64,000 bases of DNA from Colwellia sp. PAMC 21821 (lineage in GTDB: Bacteria > Pseudomonadota > Gammaproteobacteria > Enterobacterales > Alteromonadaceae). Position 1 is the stretch's first letter. Every line of letters begins with the position of its first letter. The translations under genes and the position numbers were made by a program. The notes beneath the pieces are model-generated. The model saw only the letters and a list, made by a program, of their open reading frames with translations. It had not been told where the DNA came from and ran no database searches. Shown here piece by piece: positions 45,799-55,630 of the stretch. The stretch covers positions 2,232,001 to 2,296,000 of the forward strand of contig NZ_CP014943.1 in the NCBI RefSeq assembly GCF_002077175.1. The letters are read 5' to 3'.

Positions 45799-47064
45799 TT
45801 ATTTATTACAAAACAATTGATTTATTCTATTTTTTTGTGATATTTCTCGTTCGAAAATATCTTTGGCTAAATCAAAACCAAAGTTTTCTTTTACAAAAAC
45901 ACGTGCGTTAGCTTCAATTTCGTGGCGCAGTAGTGGTTGTTCTAAGTATTTCAGACATGCTGTTATGTATTCTTCAGCCGTATTTGCAATGATAAAGTCT
46001 TTTTCATGCTTTCCTTCTATCCCTTCAGCACCAATGGTTGTTGAAATAACTGTTCGGCCATATCCCATCGCTTCAAGAATTTTAATACGCGTACCACCAC
46101 CAAAACGTATAGGCACTATAACTATATCAGCCTGCATGTAGTAATCTTTTACGCTTTCAACTCTGCCTGTTACTGTAACGCCTTCTATTTCATCTAGTTT
46201 TATTACTTCTTGTTCTGGCGATGAACCAACAATATATAATTGAATACTATTGCCTGATTTTTCTTTTAAAGTGGGTAATACTTCTTTGCAAAAAAATTGT
46301 ACGGCATCTACATTAGGGAAGTAACTCATAGCGCCCAGAATTAATATGGATTGAGTGCCATAGCTTTCCGGTAATTTCTCAGGAATGTAAATGGTGTTTG
46401 GCATGGCTACTATTTGGGCTGAACTATTAGGTAATGTCTGTAATTTTTTCTTGTCAATGTCAGAGCAAACCCACACTGAATCAAACGATTTTACATACTT
46501 ACGTTCATGCTTAGCGGCTAATTTGCTCTCAATAAGCACGGATAGATATTTTTGAAAGCCTGATTTATTTCGAGTGATAGCTAAACTTCGTCTTTTGGCA
46601 ATTGACTCTATATCGTCATAATCTACGGTTGAATATTCTATTTTACAGTTTAGTGCCTTTAAAACGAATGGGTGTAACCAAGCAACTCCAATACGAAAGA
46701 AAAGACCGTAAGAATAATGTTGTTCTTTGATTTCAGATAATACAACCCTAAATTTAGCGGTGTTAGTTGCAATACTTAATGGAATAAGTAAAAGATTTGC
46801 AATACGCCATATTACATAGGAACCAGGGATTTTTTTAAATTTTTTGGGAGTGTCACTATAAAATGGCACAGATAGCCAAGTGACTGAATTTACGTTTAAA
46901 CCACTAAAGTTTAAGGTTGTTTTTTTATTATTTACAATTATAACATCAACTTGATATTGCTCTGTAAGAAGGTTCAAGTTTCTGTATGAACGCTGCTGTA
47001 TGCCAATACCATACCTATCGGGAACTACGGGTGTAACATAAAGAGCTTTTCTATTTAATTTCAT
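45799..47064 (-). CDS. Glycosyltransferase family 4-like
   Basis: 421 residues with a GT-B fold of the GT4/Glyco_trans_1_4 type, like the XrtA-linked PEP-CTERM/sugar transferases. Seen: ALYVTPVVPDRYGIGIQQRS at the N-terminus, STVDYDDIESI in the middle, ILGAMSYFPNVDAVQFFCKE, YIVGSSP, VPIRFGGGTRIKILEAMGYG with the conserved Glu, and STTIGAEGI. It begins 2 bases after the stop of the GT2 gene at 47067. The sugar is unknown. Confidence 0.88.
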   Translation of the reverse strand: MKLNRKALYVTPVVPDRYGIGIQQRSYRNLNLLTEQYQVDVIIVNNKKTTLNFSGLNVNSVTWLSVPFYSDTPKKFKKIPGSYVIWRIANLLLIPLSIATNTAKFRVVLSEIKEQHYSYGLFFRIGVAWLHPFVLKALNCKIEYSTVDYDDIESIAKRRSLAITRNKSGFQKYLSVLIESKLAAKHERKYVKSFDSVWVCSDIDKKKLQTLPNSSAQIVAMPNTIYIPEKLPESYGTQSILILGAMSYFPNVDAVQFFCKEVLPTLKEKSGNSIQLYIVGSSPEQEVIKLDEIEGVTVTGRVESVKDYYMQADIVIVPIRFGGGTRIKILEAMGYGRTVISTTIGAEGIEGKHEKDFIIANTAEEYITACLKYLEQPLLRHEIEANARVFVKENFGFDLAKDIFEREISQKNRINQLFCNK

Positions 47065-47066
47065 TT

Positions 47067-47888
47067 TTATTTTACCGTTTTATCAAATAGGCATATGATT
47101 CTACCAATTAAATAATAAATTTTTTGTTCTAATCCTTGTGATTTTCCACCAGCGGTCATACAAGTTTTGTACATAAAGAAATACTTTAATTTTGGGTGTT
47201 TGTTAAATAGCGATTTGTGTTTTTTGAGTAGTTGCCTGTGGCCAATAAAAATTTTGCGGCCATTTGATGAAATATTACCGTGACCCTCTCTGCGCAAAAA
47301 AGCTAAAGGCGCTTTCAAGAAGCCAATATGCTCTTCTGCAATAACTAGCCTAAGTGTAATGTCATGATCTTCAGAGCATTGTATATTTGTGTCAAAGCCA
47401 TTTACTTTTTCAAAGGCACTTTTTTTTATTAGCCATGAAGTGGGTACAACATGGCTCGAGACTAATAAGTCTTCGATAGTCAGTTTTGTTGGTTTGTTAT
47501 CAAAGGTTGCAATAACCTCTTGGCCAATAAAGGTTTTTATAGCTGTATGGCATGAACTGAACTCAGGATTGTTTTGTAGAAACTCTAATTGTAGCTCCAG
47601 TTTTTCAGGTTCCCATTTGTCATCAGCATCCATAAACGCGATATAGTCACCTTTAGCACTTTTAACGCCTGTATTACGTGCTTTAGCAGGGCCTCCATTT
47701 TGCTCTAAGCTGATAACTTTTAAGTCTTCAAATTTACTTAAGAAATTTTCAGCTTTAGCGCCACAGCCGTCAATAACTACAATGATCTCGAGCGGTAAAA
47801 GCGTTTGGGCTTTAATTGAGTTATAAGCTTCTTCAAAAAACTCTTCTGCATGATAAAACGGTATAACAACACTTATAGAATAGTTCAT
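47067..47888 (-). CDS. Glycosyltransferase family 2
   Basis: 273 residues. SVVIPFYHAEEFFEEAYNSI, EIIVVIDGCGAKAE, QNGGPAKARNTGVKSAKGDY and FMDADDKWEPEKL show a complete GT-A nucleotide-sugar site; TSWLIKKSAFEKVNGFD is the usual acceptor-side motif. It overlaps the upstream gene at 47885 by 4 bases, so the two are translationally coupled. Confidence 0.9.
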   Translation of the reverse strand: MNYSISVVIPFYHAEEFFEEAYNSIKAQTLLPLEIIVVIDGCGAKAENFLSKFEDLKVISLEQNGGPAKARNTGVKSAKGDYIAFMDADDKWEPEKLELQLEFLQNNPEFSSCHTAIKTFIGQEVIATFDNKPTKLTIEDLLVSSHVVPTSWLIKKSAFEKVNGFDTNIQCSEDHDITLRLVIAEEHIGFLKAPLAFLRREGHGNISSNGRKIFIGHRQLLKKHKSLFNKHPKLKYFFMYKTCMTAGGKSQGLEQKIYYLIGRIICLFDKTVK

Positions 47889-48880
47889 TTAAACTCCTTA
47901 TTAATAAAGAAGTTAATAGATTTTTCTTCAGGATCTTTCACTGGATCCCAAACGGGCTTTATCATTGTTTTTATTTTGGCGGCAACGCGAGTAATATTGT
48001 TAGCAAGACCTATAGGTATATGCAACCAACGACAATACAAGAAAATTCGACGTCGAAATACCCAATGGTACATTGCTTCTTCTGCATAAAATTTATATCC
48101 CCAGCGTTGCTCAAACAGTCGAGAGGCTTGCCAAGTTAGGCTTTTTTTCCAACGAAAGAAAAAGAAACGCATATCAGCATATTCCATACGTGTACCTAAA
48201 TTATCAAAGATGACAATTGAATTCGGCTGAGAATATATTTTAAGCCCCATTTTCTTTATTTGCATTGCAATATCAATGTGCTCTCTAATCACCATTTGAG
48301 GTAATTCAAGTTGCTTTAATACTTGGGTGTTAAAAAGTACACCGTGAAGTTCAAACATTTCTGATTGGGTGATTTCTTTTGGAATATCTTGTGGAAGCGC
48401 ACGCCTAAGATGCTTTTTTTCAATAAGATAGTCTTCACCATTAATGGTTAAATAGGTAATTTCATTGGTGAACAAATGATTACGCAAAGGCGCGCCTATA
48501 TCTACACCTGCTTTTTCCAATGTTAATGGGTTAACAACGGCAACGTCTGCACGCTCTGCTATTTCAAGTAGAGGAGGTAACCAGTTGTCTGTAACATTAG
48601 AATCATTATCAAGAAACATGACATAGGGTGTTGTAATATCGCCTCTAACCTTCCTTACTGCCTCCATAGGAATGATTAAGCCCATTTTTATTAGCTCTGC
48701 ATTCTCTTTAGTGGCGAGTAATTTTTTTAGCTGTTTTTTTATTGCTGCAGGGTAGTCAAGATCGAGCACTTTTAAATAAAAGGGTTGTGTGGTGACATTG
48801 TATAAATTTTCTATACATTCAATAACACCAGAATATCTGTCTCTTGGGGTAATAACGACGGTTACTTGTACGTTTTCCAT
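47885..48880 (-). CDS. Glycosyltransferase family 2-like protein
   Basis: 331 residues. The N-terminal VTVVITPRDRYSGVIECIEN and a central VMFLDNDSNVTDNWLPPLLE (the DxD position) mark a family 2 GT-A domain. The first strand is unusual (TPRDRYS in place of the common PxYN), as in enzymes of the chondroitin/glycan-modifying branch. The C-terminal third (FRWKKSLTWQASRLFEQRWG and beyond) is specific to this group and basic, probably membrane-facing. Coupled to 47067 by a 4-base overlap. Confidence 0.8.
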   Translation of the reverse strand: MENVQVTVVITPRDRYSGVIECIENLYNVTTQPFYLKVLDLDYPAAIKKQLKKLLATKENAELIKMGLIIPMEAVRKVRGDITTPYVMFLDNDSNVTDNWLPPLLEIAERADVAVVNPLTLEKAGVDIGAPLRNHLFTNEITYLTINGEDYLIEKKHLRRALPQDIPKEITQSEMFELHGVLFNTQVLKQLELPQMVIREHIDIAMQIKKMGLKIYSQPNSIVIFDNLGTRMEYADMRFFFFRWKKSLTWQASRLFEQRWGYKFYAEEAMYHWVFRRRIFLYCRWLHIPIGLANNITRVAAKIKTMIKPVWDPVKDPEEKSINFFINKEFK

Positions 48881-48904
48881 TATTTATTTTCCATATGTGT
48901 TTTA

Positions 48905-49999
48905 TTAAATAACGCGCTTAAAAATTTCAATGTATTTATCAACCATATTCGTAAGAGAAAAATTTTCAACTATGCGTTTATAGCCGTTATCACCATATTG
49001 CGTTCGTAATGTTGTTGAGTTTATCAAAGTTTCTAAGGCTTTTTCTAATGCTTTCGGTGAAGCAGGTGGGACTAAAATTCCGGTTTCTTGTGAAACTACA
49101 ATCTCTTTAATACCACCCACGGCTGTAGCAATTACCGGTTTTGCTTTGGCACCAGCTTCAGCAAAAACTAAACCAAAGGCTTCTTCTATTGAGGGTTGTA
49201 TAAATATATCGCAGGCCTCTAGCCACGTTGGTACATTTTTGATTTGGCCGAGAAAGGTAATACTTTTATCAATATTGTGTTTTAGCGCTAAATCTGTCAG
49301 TACTTTTTTCTCGGTAGGCGAGCCTTCTCCAGCGATATAAAGGTGTATATTTACATTGGTGTTTATTAGGTTCGCCAATGCGACTATCGTATCTTGATGG
49401 CCTTTAATTGGGCCTAAATGACCAATACTCAATAGTGCTATTTGGTCGGTAGCTATATTTACTTCATTACGTGCGTTATTAATTGAAACTTCAGTGGGCT
49501 TTTCGCCAATGTTTGCACCACCATGCACCACATGGCATTTTTCTTTAGGCAAGCCTAAATTATTGGTTAGCAATGAAAGTCGGTCATAAGAAACTGCGAT
49601 ATATTGTGAGGCAAATAATTTAATTAATTTATTGACCGTATTAGGTTGGTATTTCGATAAGTCGGAACGGTGAAAAGTTGCAATGGTTCTTACGCCACAG
49701 GTAAAGCCCGCAACACTTGCATATAGTTGACTAAATTCACAATGAGCGTGAATAAGGTTAATTTTATGCTGTTTTATTATTCTTCTTATTTGAAGGACTA
49801 GTTGCCAATTAATACCCTGTGCTTTTTCAATAACTTGTAAATTTGGGATGTTAACCCAGGATTCGGGTTTAGAAAAACATAACGGAACAGTATATATTTT
49901 TTGTGCGATTAATCCCGATACGGTATCAGAAAACCTTGTTGTTCTGCCGCCTTTTTCTAGACTCTGAACAACTTCCAAAACTCTTATTGGGGTAGTCAT
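48905..49999 (-). CDS. Glycosyltransferase family 4
   Basis: 364 residues, GT-B fold. VLEVVQSLEKGGRTTRFSDT is the classic N-terminal acceptor-side motif with the GG loop; INLIHAHCEF follows; LSIGHLGPIKGHQDTI and QPSIEEAFGLVFAEAGAKAK (the EX7E-type site) form the donor half. First of five leftward glycosyltransferase genes; 121 bases of divergent intergenic sequence separate it from another GT4 on the plus strand. Confidence 0.92.
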   Translation of the reverse strand: MTTPIRVLEVVQSLEKGGRTTRFSDTVSGLIAQKIYTVPLCFSKPESWVNIPNLQVIEKAQGINWQLVLQIRRIIKQHKINLIHAHCEFSQLYASVAGFTCGVRTIATFHRSDLSKYQPNTVNKLIKLFASQYIAVSYDRLSLLTNNLGLPKEKCHVVHGGANIGEKPTEVSINNARNEVNIATDQIALLSIGHLGPIKGHQDTIVALANLINTNVNIHLYIAGEGSPTEKKVLTDLALKHNIDKSITFLGQIKNVPTWLEACDIFIQPSIEEAFGLVFAEAGAKAKPVIATAVGGIKEIVVSQETGILVPPASPKALEKALETLINSTTLRTQYGDNGYKRIVENFSLTNMVDKYIEIFKRVI

Positions 50000-50120
50000 T
50001 TATTTATACATCCTTGGCATAAATTGTAAATATAATATTGAACATATCAATAGTGTTGAAACTCAATTATCATTCTACCTAGTTTTATAAATATATCTAA
50101 ATTAATTCAAGAAAATAACT

Positions 50121-51191
50121 ATGCAAGACAAAAAATTAGGGTTAAAAGTTGCTCATATAGTGGGCAGTTTGAAGGTTGGCGGCGCTGAACGTTTTGTGAT
50201 CGACCTGTGTCGCACACAAAAGCATAACGGGCAACAACCGATAATTATTTCATTGGGCCAACCTGGAGAGCAACTTGAAGCTGAATGTGCGGCGGAAAAT
50301 ATAACTTTTTTTAGTAGTAGTCGTTCTGCTATTTTCAAATTAATTCAAGTATTCATTCGTTTCAAAAAAGTAGATGTTCTGCATATACATAGTCCTCATG
50401 CTTTAAAGTTTCTTCAGGTGGTTATTCCTTTTTTCAAAGGAAAACTTATTTACACCCGCCATGGCGCGGCTCCACTTAAAGCTGAACATTGGAAGAAGTT
50501 GCATGTGAAAGTTCAGTCTTGTTTTAATGCAATTACCTTTGTGTCACAAGAAGGCATGGAAAACTTTAAAAAGCAGCACCATTTACCTGAGGTTCCTCAT
50601 TCTGTTATCGATAATGGCGTGATAATTGATCCCATAAGAAGCATTACCCAAAGTAGTAAAAAGATAAAGCTAGGCTCAGTAGGGCGAATGATACCTTTAA
50701 AAAATCAATTAGGTCTATTAAAAGCGGTTAATATTCTTGATGTTGATTTGCAAAATAGCATTGAACTACATTTTTTTGGCGACGGGGATTGTTTAAAAAG
50801 CTTAATGGCTTATAAGGAACAAGCGATACCAAATGTGGCGGTTACTTTTCATGGCATGGTTAATGACAGAGAGATAATATATTCAAACATTGACGCACTA
50901 GTTGTTTGTTCAGAAACTGAAGGTTTGTCGATGGTTATTATTGAAGCTATGGCGAATAGAATTCCTGTTATTGCAACGAATGTTGGAGGCAACCCTAAAC
51001 TGGTTGTAGACCAGAAAACCGGTTGGCTATTTGAATATGACGATAATAATAAGCTAGCAGAAATTATTAGCAGTATAGAAAACGATAAAGCGATTTTAGA
51101 AACCTTAGGGCTTGAAGCCTTTAATTATATAAGTGCTAATTTTTCGATACAGTCATCTGCGGAAAAGTATTTAGCACTTTATGAAAAATAG
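50121..51191 (+). CDS. Glycosyltransferase family 4
   Basis: 356 residues. KVAHIVGSLKVGGAERFVID and VLHIHSPHALK at the N-terminus; LGSVGRMIPLKNQLGLLKAV and VCSETEGLSMVIIEAMANRI with TNVGGNP in the donor domain. A complete GT4. Its last 11 bases overlap the start of the EEP-family gene at 51181, so the two are translationally coupled and the phosphodiesterase belongs to the sugar pathway's operon. Confidence 0.92.
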   Translation: MQDKKLGLKVAHIVGSLKVGGAERFVIDLCRTQKHNGQQPIIISLGQPGEQLEAECAAENITFFSSSRSAIFKLIQVFIRFKKVDVLHIHSPHALKFLQVVIPFFKGKLIYTRHGAAPLKAEHWKKLHVKVQSCFNAITFVSQEGMENFKKQHHLPEVPHSVIDNGVIIDPIRSITQSSKKIKLGSVGRMIPLKNQLGLLKAVNILDVDLQNSIELHFFGDGDCLKSLMAYKEQAIPNVAVTFHGMVNDREIIYSNIDALVVCSETEGLSMVIIEAMANRIPVIATNVGGNPKLVVDQKTGWLFEYDDNNKLAEIISSIENDKAILETLGLEAFNYISANFSIQSSAEKYLALYEK

Positions 51192-52182
51192 CACCAAGTC
51201 ACTTTTGAAACCTTTAAGCCAAGCATATTTTATATTTTGTTGTTTTATGTGTGCTTTGGTTACGTTGTTACCTTGGTGGCCGGCTAATGGCATACTCACT
51301 ATTCCTAAATATGCGCTATTATTTGGCCCCCGCTGGTGGTTATTGCTTTGTGTTATTGGCTTGTTCGTTTTTTGGCGTTATTTGTCAAAACGACAGTGGC
51401 AGTTTTCTGCTTTATTACTTTTGTTATCGCTTAATTATTTAGACTTTCAACTGCCTAGCGTAGGTTCATACTTTTCAAGTTCAACTTCAACTTCAGAAAT
51501 ATCAATATTAAGTGCTAATATTGGCGGTGGAGGGTCAAAGAAAGAACTTGATTTTATTGGCTTTAGTAAAGAACCCGACATTATTTTATTGCAGGAAGCT
51601 AGAAGAGTAGAGCTTGATAAGTTATTTAATGATTATGATTTTAAGGAGTGTGTTTCAGGCTTATGCATTTTTAGTAAATACCCATTCAAACAAGTTAAAG
51701 TGCTTAGTAGAAAGCTATTTCAAGGATGGGGGATCTTTGCCGTTTTTTATGAAATTGAAACTCAGTTTGGCTTGGTTTCTTTAGCTAACGTGCATTTTGA
51801 AACGCCTCGCTCGGTGCTTATGGGCTTAATACATCGTACCTTTGATTTTTCATTGGCGAATACAATAGAAAGTAATCGACAATTTGAAGCCGAGTTAGTC
51901 AGCTTGTGGTCAGAAAATAAAAGTCACACCCTAATTGCGGGTGATTTTAATATGCCCGAAGATGAAAATACTTATCAGCGAAATTTTGCGCATTTAAATA
52001 ACGCTATTGGCACCAAAGGTATTGGCTTTAACGCCACCAAACATACCGTGTGGCACGGGGTAAGAATTGACCATATTTTATATTCTGACGACTTTACGTT
52101 AAAAACTGTTGAAGTTATTGATGCAATAAATGGCGATCACCGGCCAGTATTTGCTACTTTTAGTGTAGGTAATACCAATTAA
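51181..52182 (+). CDS. Membrane-anchored endonuclease/exonuclease/phosphatase-family protein
   Basis: 333 residues. Three hydrophobic helices (about 14-35, 45-65, 68-85) are followed by an EEP-fold catalytic domain: SANIGGGG, IILLQEAR (metal Glu), LANVHFETPR, LIAGDFNMPEDE (catalytic Asp/Asn), RIDHILYSD and GDHRPVFA (catalytic His). All active-site residues are present. Related membrane-bound members occur in many EPS clusters. The reaction there is unknown; a phosphodiester in a lipid-linked intermediate or in a glycerophosphate substituent would fit. It overlaps the GT4 gene by 11 bases. Confidence 0.87.
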   Translation: MKNSTKSLLKPLSQAYFIFCCFMCALVTLLPWWPANGILTIPKYALLFGPRWWLLLCVIGLFVFWRYLSKRQWQFSALLLLLSLNYLDFQLPSVGSYFSSSTSTSEISILSANIGGGGSKKELDFIGFSKEPDIILLQEARRVELDKLFNDYDFKECVSGLCIFSKYPFKQVKVLSRKLFQGWGIFAVFYEIETQFGLVSLANVHFETPRSVLMGLIHRTFDFSLANTIESNRQFEAELVSLWSENKSHTLIAGDFNMPEDENTYQRNFAHLNNAIGTKGIGFNATKHTVWHGVRIDHILYSDDFTLKTVEVIDAINGDHRPVFATFSVGNTN

Positions 52183-52223
52183 GTACAGTCTTAGTTTGGT
52201 TGGTATCGTTAATATAAGGATTT

Positions 52224-53756
52224 ATGATGTTAAAGTTAGCGCTTATTGCTGTTTATATTGTTTTATGTGTTTTTTCAAATTGTAGCGCTAGCGCTGAAAA
52301 TAATATTACATTTGATGTTAGTAGCATTAAAAACGCATCAGTTGAAGGTTCGTTATTTTTATTGTTACCTATGCCAAATCAGCGCATTTCTTTGGCCAGT
52401 AAGTTTTCGCTAACCGAAAATAGCAACCCGATTAAAGCTAGCTATAAGGTGATTAATACTTGGCCATCGTTGAAAAAAGAGCAATTTATTCGTTTGCTGT
52501 CGATTGAGGTTAGTGCCTTACAGCATAGCGCTAAAACAATGACTCTTAATTGGGATAGTTCAGATAAAGCACTTTCTGTTCAGCAGATTAATGCAATTGA
52601 AAGTAATGTAAGCCAGCTTGTTTATCCTTCAAAGCCGTGGTTGGTGCAAAGTATATTACTGCACCCTGAACAAGCTGTAGACAGTGATTGGTATACAGAG
52701 CCGCAGAAAAAATACGCCTACTATATAACGAACCAAGCCTTATTAACTAAAAAAGGTTATCCCGCTCGCAAAGCAAGCCAATGGTTGTATGACCGCCCTC
52801 AAGCTATTTATCAATTGTTTTTAATGTCTGGTGAAAATGAATGGCTAACTAAAGCCAATGAGCTTACAGATTTTTATATTAATAATATTGATGAAAGTGG
52901 CTTATTCGTACTGAAAAAAAGCTTTGACGCGAAATATTTAATGCCCAAAGGCTTGTTGTATCGGTATTTACTTAGCGGAGATGTTGAAGCAAAAAACACC
53001 TTAAAGCGAATTTTTGAGCGTTCATTTGATTGGAATGAAAGCTATAGTTTAAGGAGTGGGTTTTGGACTGAACGTAACCAAGCTGCAGCGTTAAATGTTG
53101 CTGTTTCGTATTGGGAACTAACCAATGATACCGGCGCGCTAGCTCGTATCAATGACATTATTGATGCCACTGTGAAAATGACGTTTAACCCTGGTAATGA
53201 TTGGGCGTTAAGAGGTTGCCCTCAACATGGCTATAAATCACATGAGGGTTGGGGTGATGATACACCTGCATGTTCGCCTTGGATGATGGCTTTATTAGGT
53301 GATGCCTTGTGGCGCTTCTATCAACTAACGGGTGATGTGCGTTCAGCGTCATTAATTGATGCCTTTGGCGACTTTGTTTTAAATTATGGTATTTATTATG
53401 GTAATGCCAGAGTTAAGAATATTGTTATTCCTAAATATATTGTGTCAATTAACAACCCTAAGCAAGAAGAGTTGAATCAATGGACCGATCCGCAACATGC
53501 TTGTGATGTCGCCGCATTACTGGGTAAATCTGCATATATTAAGAAAAAAAATAATCAGGATAATTTTCTCGTAAAAACTTTATTTAATGCATTATTAGAG
53601 CAATGTGCAGGAATGTATACTAGATTAAAAAAAGCACAAGAAAACGAACGTGAGAAAAACTACTGGGGTCTTAAGCCGCCGCGACGTTTTGGTTGGATGT
53701 ATTCAACAACCAGTGATTTACCTTGGTTAAAAGCCGAATTGTTGAATGATTATTAA
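52224..53756 (+). CDS. Secreted toroid-type protein, possible polysaccharide lyase or hydrolase
   Basis: 510 residues with a signal peptide (about 1-25, ending SASA). The N-terminal 110 residues are beta-rich. From about 170 to 480 the sequence is helical and carries YDRPQAIYQLFLMSGENEWL, FWTERNQAAALNVAVSYWEL and ACSPWMMALLGDALWRFYQL, like the repeats of an alpha/alpha toroid. The central part of the giant lipoprotein at 28807 has the same order of blocks (WLFDRSSAYFKVYITTGRVE, FSPWMSENISDFLWQSYW). This architecture is seen in rhamnogalacturonan-lyase-type proteins, but no catalytic residues can be assigned. Probably third gene of the 50121 operon. Confidence 0.72.
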   Translation: MMLKLALIAVYIVLCVFSNCSASAENNITFDVSSIKNASVEGSLFLLLPMPNQRISLASKFSLTENSNPIKASYKVINTWPSLKKEQFIRLLSIEVSALQHSAKTMTLNWDSSDKALSVQQINAIESNVSQLVYPSKPWLVQSILLHPEQAVDSDWYTEPQKKYAYYITNQALLTKKGYPARKASQWLYDRPQAIYQLFLMSGENEWLTKANELTDFYINNIDESGLFVLKKSFDAKYLMPKGLLYRYLLSGDVEAKNTLKRIFERSFDWNESYSLRSGFWTERNQAAALNVAVSYWELTNDTGALARINDIIDATVKMTFNPGNDWALRGCPQHGYKSHEGWGDDTPACSPWMMALLGDALWRFYQLTGDVRSASLIDAFGDFVLNYGIYYGNARVKNIVIPKYIVSINNPKQEELNQWTDPQHACDVAALLGKSAYIKKKNNQDNFLVKTLFNALLEQCAGMYTRLKKAQENEREKNYWGLKPPRRFGWMYSTTSDLPWLKAELLNDY

Positions 53757-53839
53757 TATTCAAATAATTTTACCTAGCGAGTACTTGGTTTACAGGCTAG
53801 GTTTTAAATGCCAATTGTTTATGTAGGCCAATTGTTTAT

Positions 53840-54379
53840 GTAGGTCGGACTTCAGTCCGTCAACCGTTCAGCGGGCAACAATGCCACGTTGGGCAATTGT
53901 TTATGTAGGTCGGACTTCAGTCCGTCAACCGCACAGCGGGCAACAATGTCACGTTGGGCAATTGTTTATGTAGGTCGGACTTCAGTCCGTCAACCGTTCA
54001 GCGGGCAACAATGCCACGTTGGGCTACTGTTTATGTAGGTCGGACTTCAGTCCGTCAGCTGTACAGCGGGCAACAATGCCACGTTGGGCTATTGTTTATG
54101 TAGGTCGGACTTTAGTCCGTCAGCTGCACAGCGGGCAACAATGCCACGTTGAGTTGTTTTTTATGTAGGTCGGACTTCAGTCCGTCAACTGTACAGCGGG
54201 CAATTAACTTGATGTGCCGCTAACATTACAGCAAATTACGGTATGGTTTTGGGGCTTTACATAGATTAAACGGTTAAATTTCATTTAACTTGATGGACTA
54301 AAGTCCAACCTACAGAGGGCCTACGGGTGTTGATGTTATGTTGGGCTATTGTTTATGTAGGTCGGACTTCAGTCCGTCA
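53840..54379. repeat. REP array: six 65-bp units plus a chimeric end
   Basis: GTAGGTCGGACTTCAGTCCG starts at 53840, 53905, 53970, 54035, 54100 (TTTAG variant) and 54165, exactly 65 bases apart, then once more at 54357. Between copies runs a conserved CAGCGGGCAACAATGCCACG stretch. From about 54269 to 54330 the sequence switches to the tail of the 170-bp unit of the first array (GGTTAAATTTCATTTAACTT, then the inverted REP at 54292-54313). The 740-base gap between 53757 and 54496 holds nothing else coding. Confidence 0.92.
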
Positions 54380-54496
54380 GCTGTACAGCGGGCGGTTAAC
54401 CTGAGGGATTAAACACTGGTCTGTCAATAATCAGTTCTAATTTAATTGGCATTTAAGCTTATAATTAATTTTTAGGGATAATCACTGGAGAGGGAT

Positions 54497-55630
54497 ATGA
54501 ACAAAAGTTTTGCTTTATTATCGAGTTTTATACTATTTTTTATTGTCGGTTGTTCAGATTCTGAACAGGCTTATAGCGGTGCTAATGATGGTGATTCGCT
54601 GCAACCGTTAATTAAAGTAAATACACAAAACTTCGACGAGTTTCCGTTTCATGATGTGCCTGAGTGGCGCTATGATACTGCCGAATATCAAGGGCCTTAC
54701 TCTGAGTCTGGTGAGTACTATCAAGAGCAAAACATTATCGCCCCAACTGCGTTAAGAAACACGGTGCCCATTGGTAAGGGTGATTGGCTTGTTGCTGAGC
54801 TTTATACTCGAACCGAAAAACCTATTGTGCTTGATTATATCGATGTTGTTGCAGATCCATATAATGCTAAAAACCAAGTGTTAAAAATTAGTACACCAGA
54901 TCATACTGATGGTGTCGTGCTACGTTCTAAAAACCCGCTTCCCCCTAAATACCGTATTAGTTTAAAAGTTGGTTTTGCAAATTATGGCGATGAGTCAAAA
55001 CTGAATGGTTATAACGATGGAACCGAAAGTGCTGGGCCTTGGAGAAAGTTATCAAGTGTTGGTCATAACGGTTTTTACTGGTTAGCTATATTAGATAGTC
55101 CACCTAAGCCTCACAATAATATTTGGATACACCATCATCGAAAATTTGTGATTGATAGTTGGAATCGAAAAAACTTTAATCATACGGTTAATGTGATTGC
55201 ACTAGACGGAAAAAGTGAGACGCATCAAGCGTTCGGTAAAAAGTTTATTAGTTATGTTGATGGTAGTTGGCAGAAAATATCTGATGTACCTGTTGATTAT
55301 TACTTACCTGATGAATGGTACACCGTTACCTTTACACGTACGGCTTCATATTATGAATATGCTATTAAAGGTCGATTTAAAAATGCCGGGCAAACTATAT
55401 ATACCGATAGAATAGATTACCGTGAAAACTGTATTTATCATTACAATCAAACACCAGAAGAATTAGTGCCTAATTGTATTGATAATCGCCAACAAGTGTT
55501 CTCGGGTAAAAGTTTTACCGCATGGCCCAGTGGCAGTGCGTATCCCGAATATTTTATGTTTGGCGAACCTCATATCAATTATTATGAGGGTAGCGTTTTA
55601 GTTGATGATATTACCTTAGAGGTTTTGTAA
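54497..55630 (+). CDS. Outer-membrane-type lipoprotein of unknown function
   Basis: 377 residues, start preceded by GGAGAGGG. The lipoprotein signal ends in FFIVGC with Ser at +2, which favours outer-membrane sorting. The mature part is beta-rich with many aromatic residues (IWIHHHRKFVIDSWNRKNFN, YYLPDEWYTVTFTRTASYYE, SVLVDDITLEVL), as in concanavalin-like jelly-roll lectins or lyases, but I see no diagnostic catalytic motif. It converges with xrtA and the last 15 bases overlap that gene's end. The location beside XrtA and after the REP array suggests a role in the polymer matrix. Confidence 0.75.
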   Translation: MNKSFALLSSFILFFIVGCSDSEQAYSGANDGDSLQPLIKVNTQNFDEFPFHDVPEWRYDTAEYQGPYSESGEYYQEQNIIAPTALRNTVPIGKGDWLVAELYTRTEKPIVLDYIDVVADPYNAKNQVLKISTPDHTDGVVLRSKNPLPPKYRISLKVGFANYGDESKLNGYNDGTESAGPWRKLSSVGHNGFYWLAILDSPPKPHNNIWIHHHRKFVIDSWNRKNFNHTVNVIALDGKSETHQAFGKKFISYVDGSWQKISDVPVDYYLPDEWYTVTFTRTASYYEYAIKGRFKNAGQTIYTDRIDYRENCIYHYNQTPEELVPNCIDNRQQVFSGKSFTAWPSGSAYPEYFMFGEPHINYYEGSVLVDDITLEVL

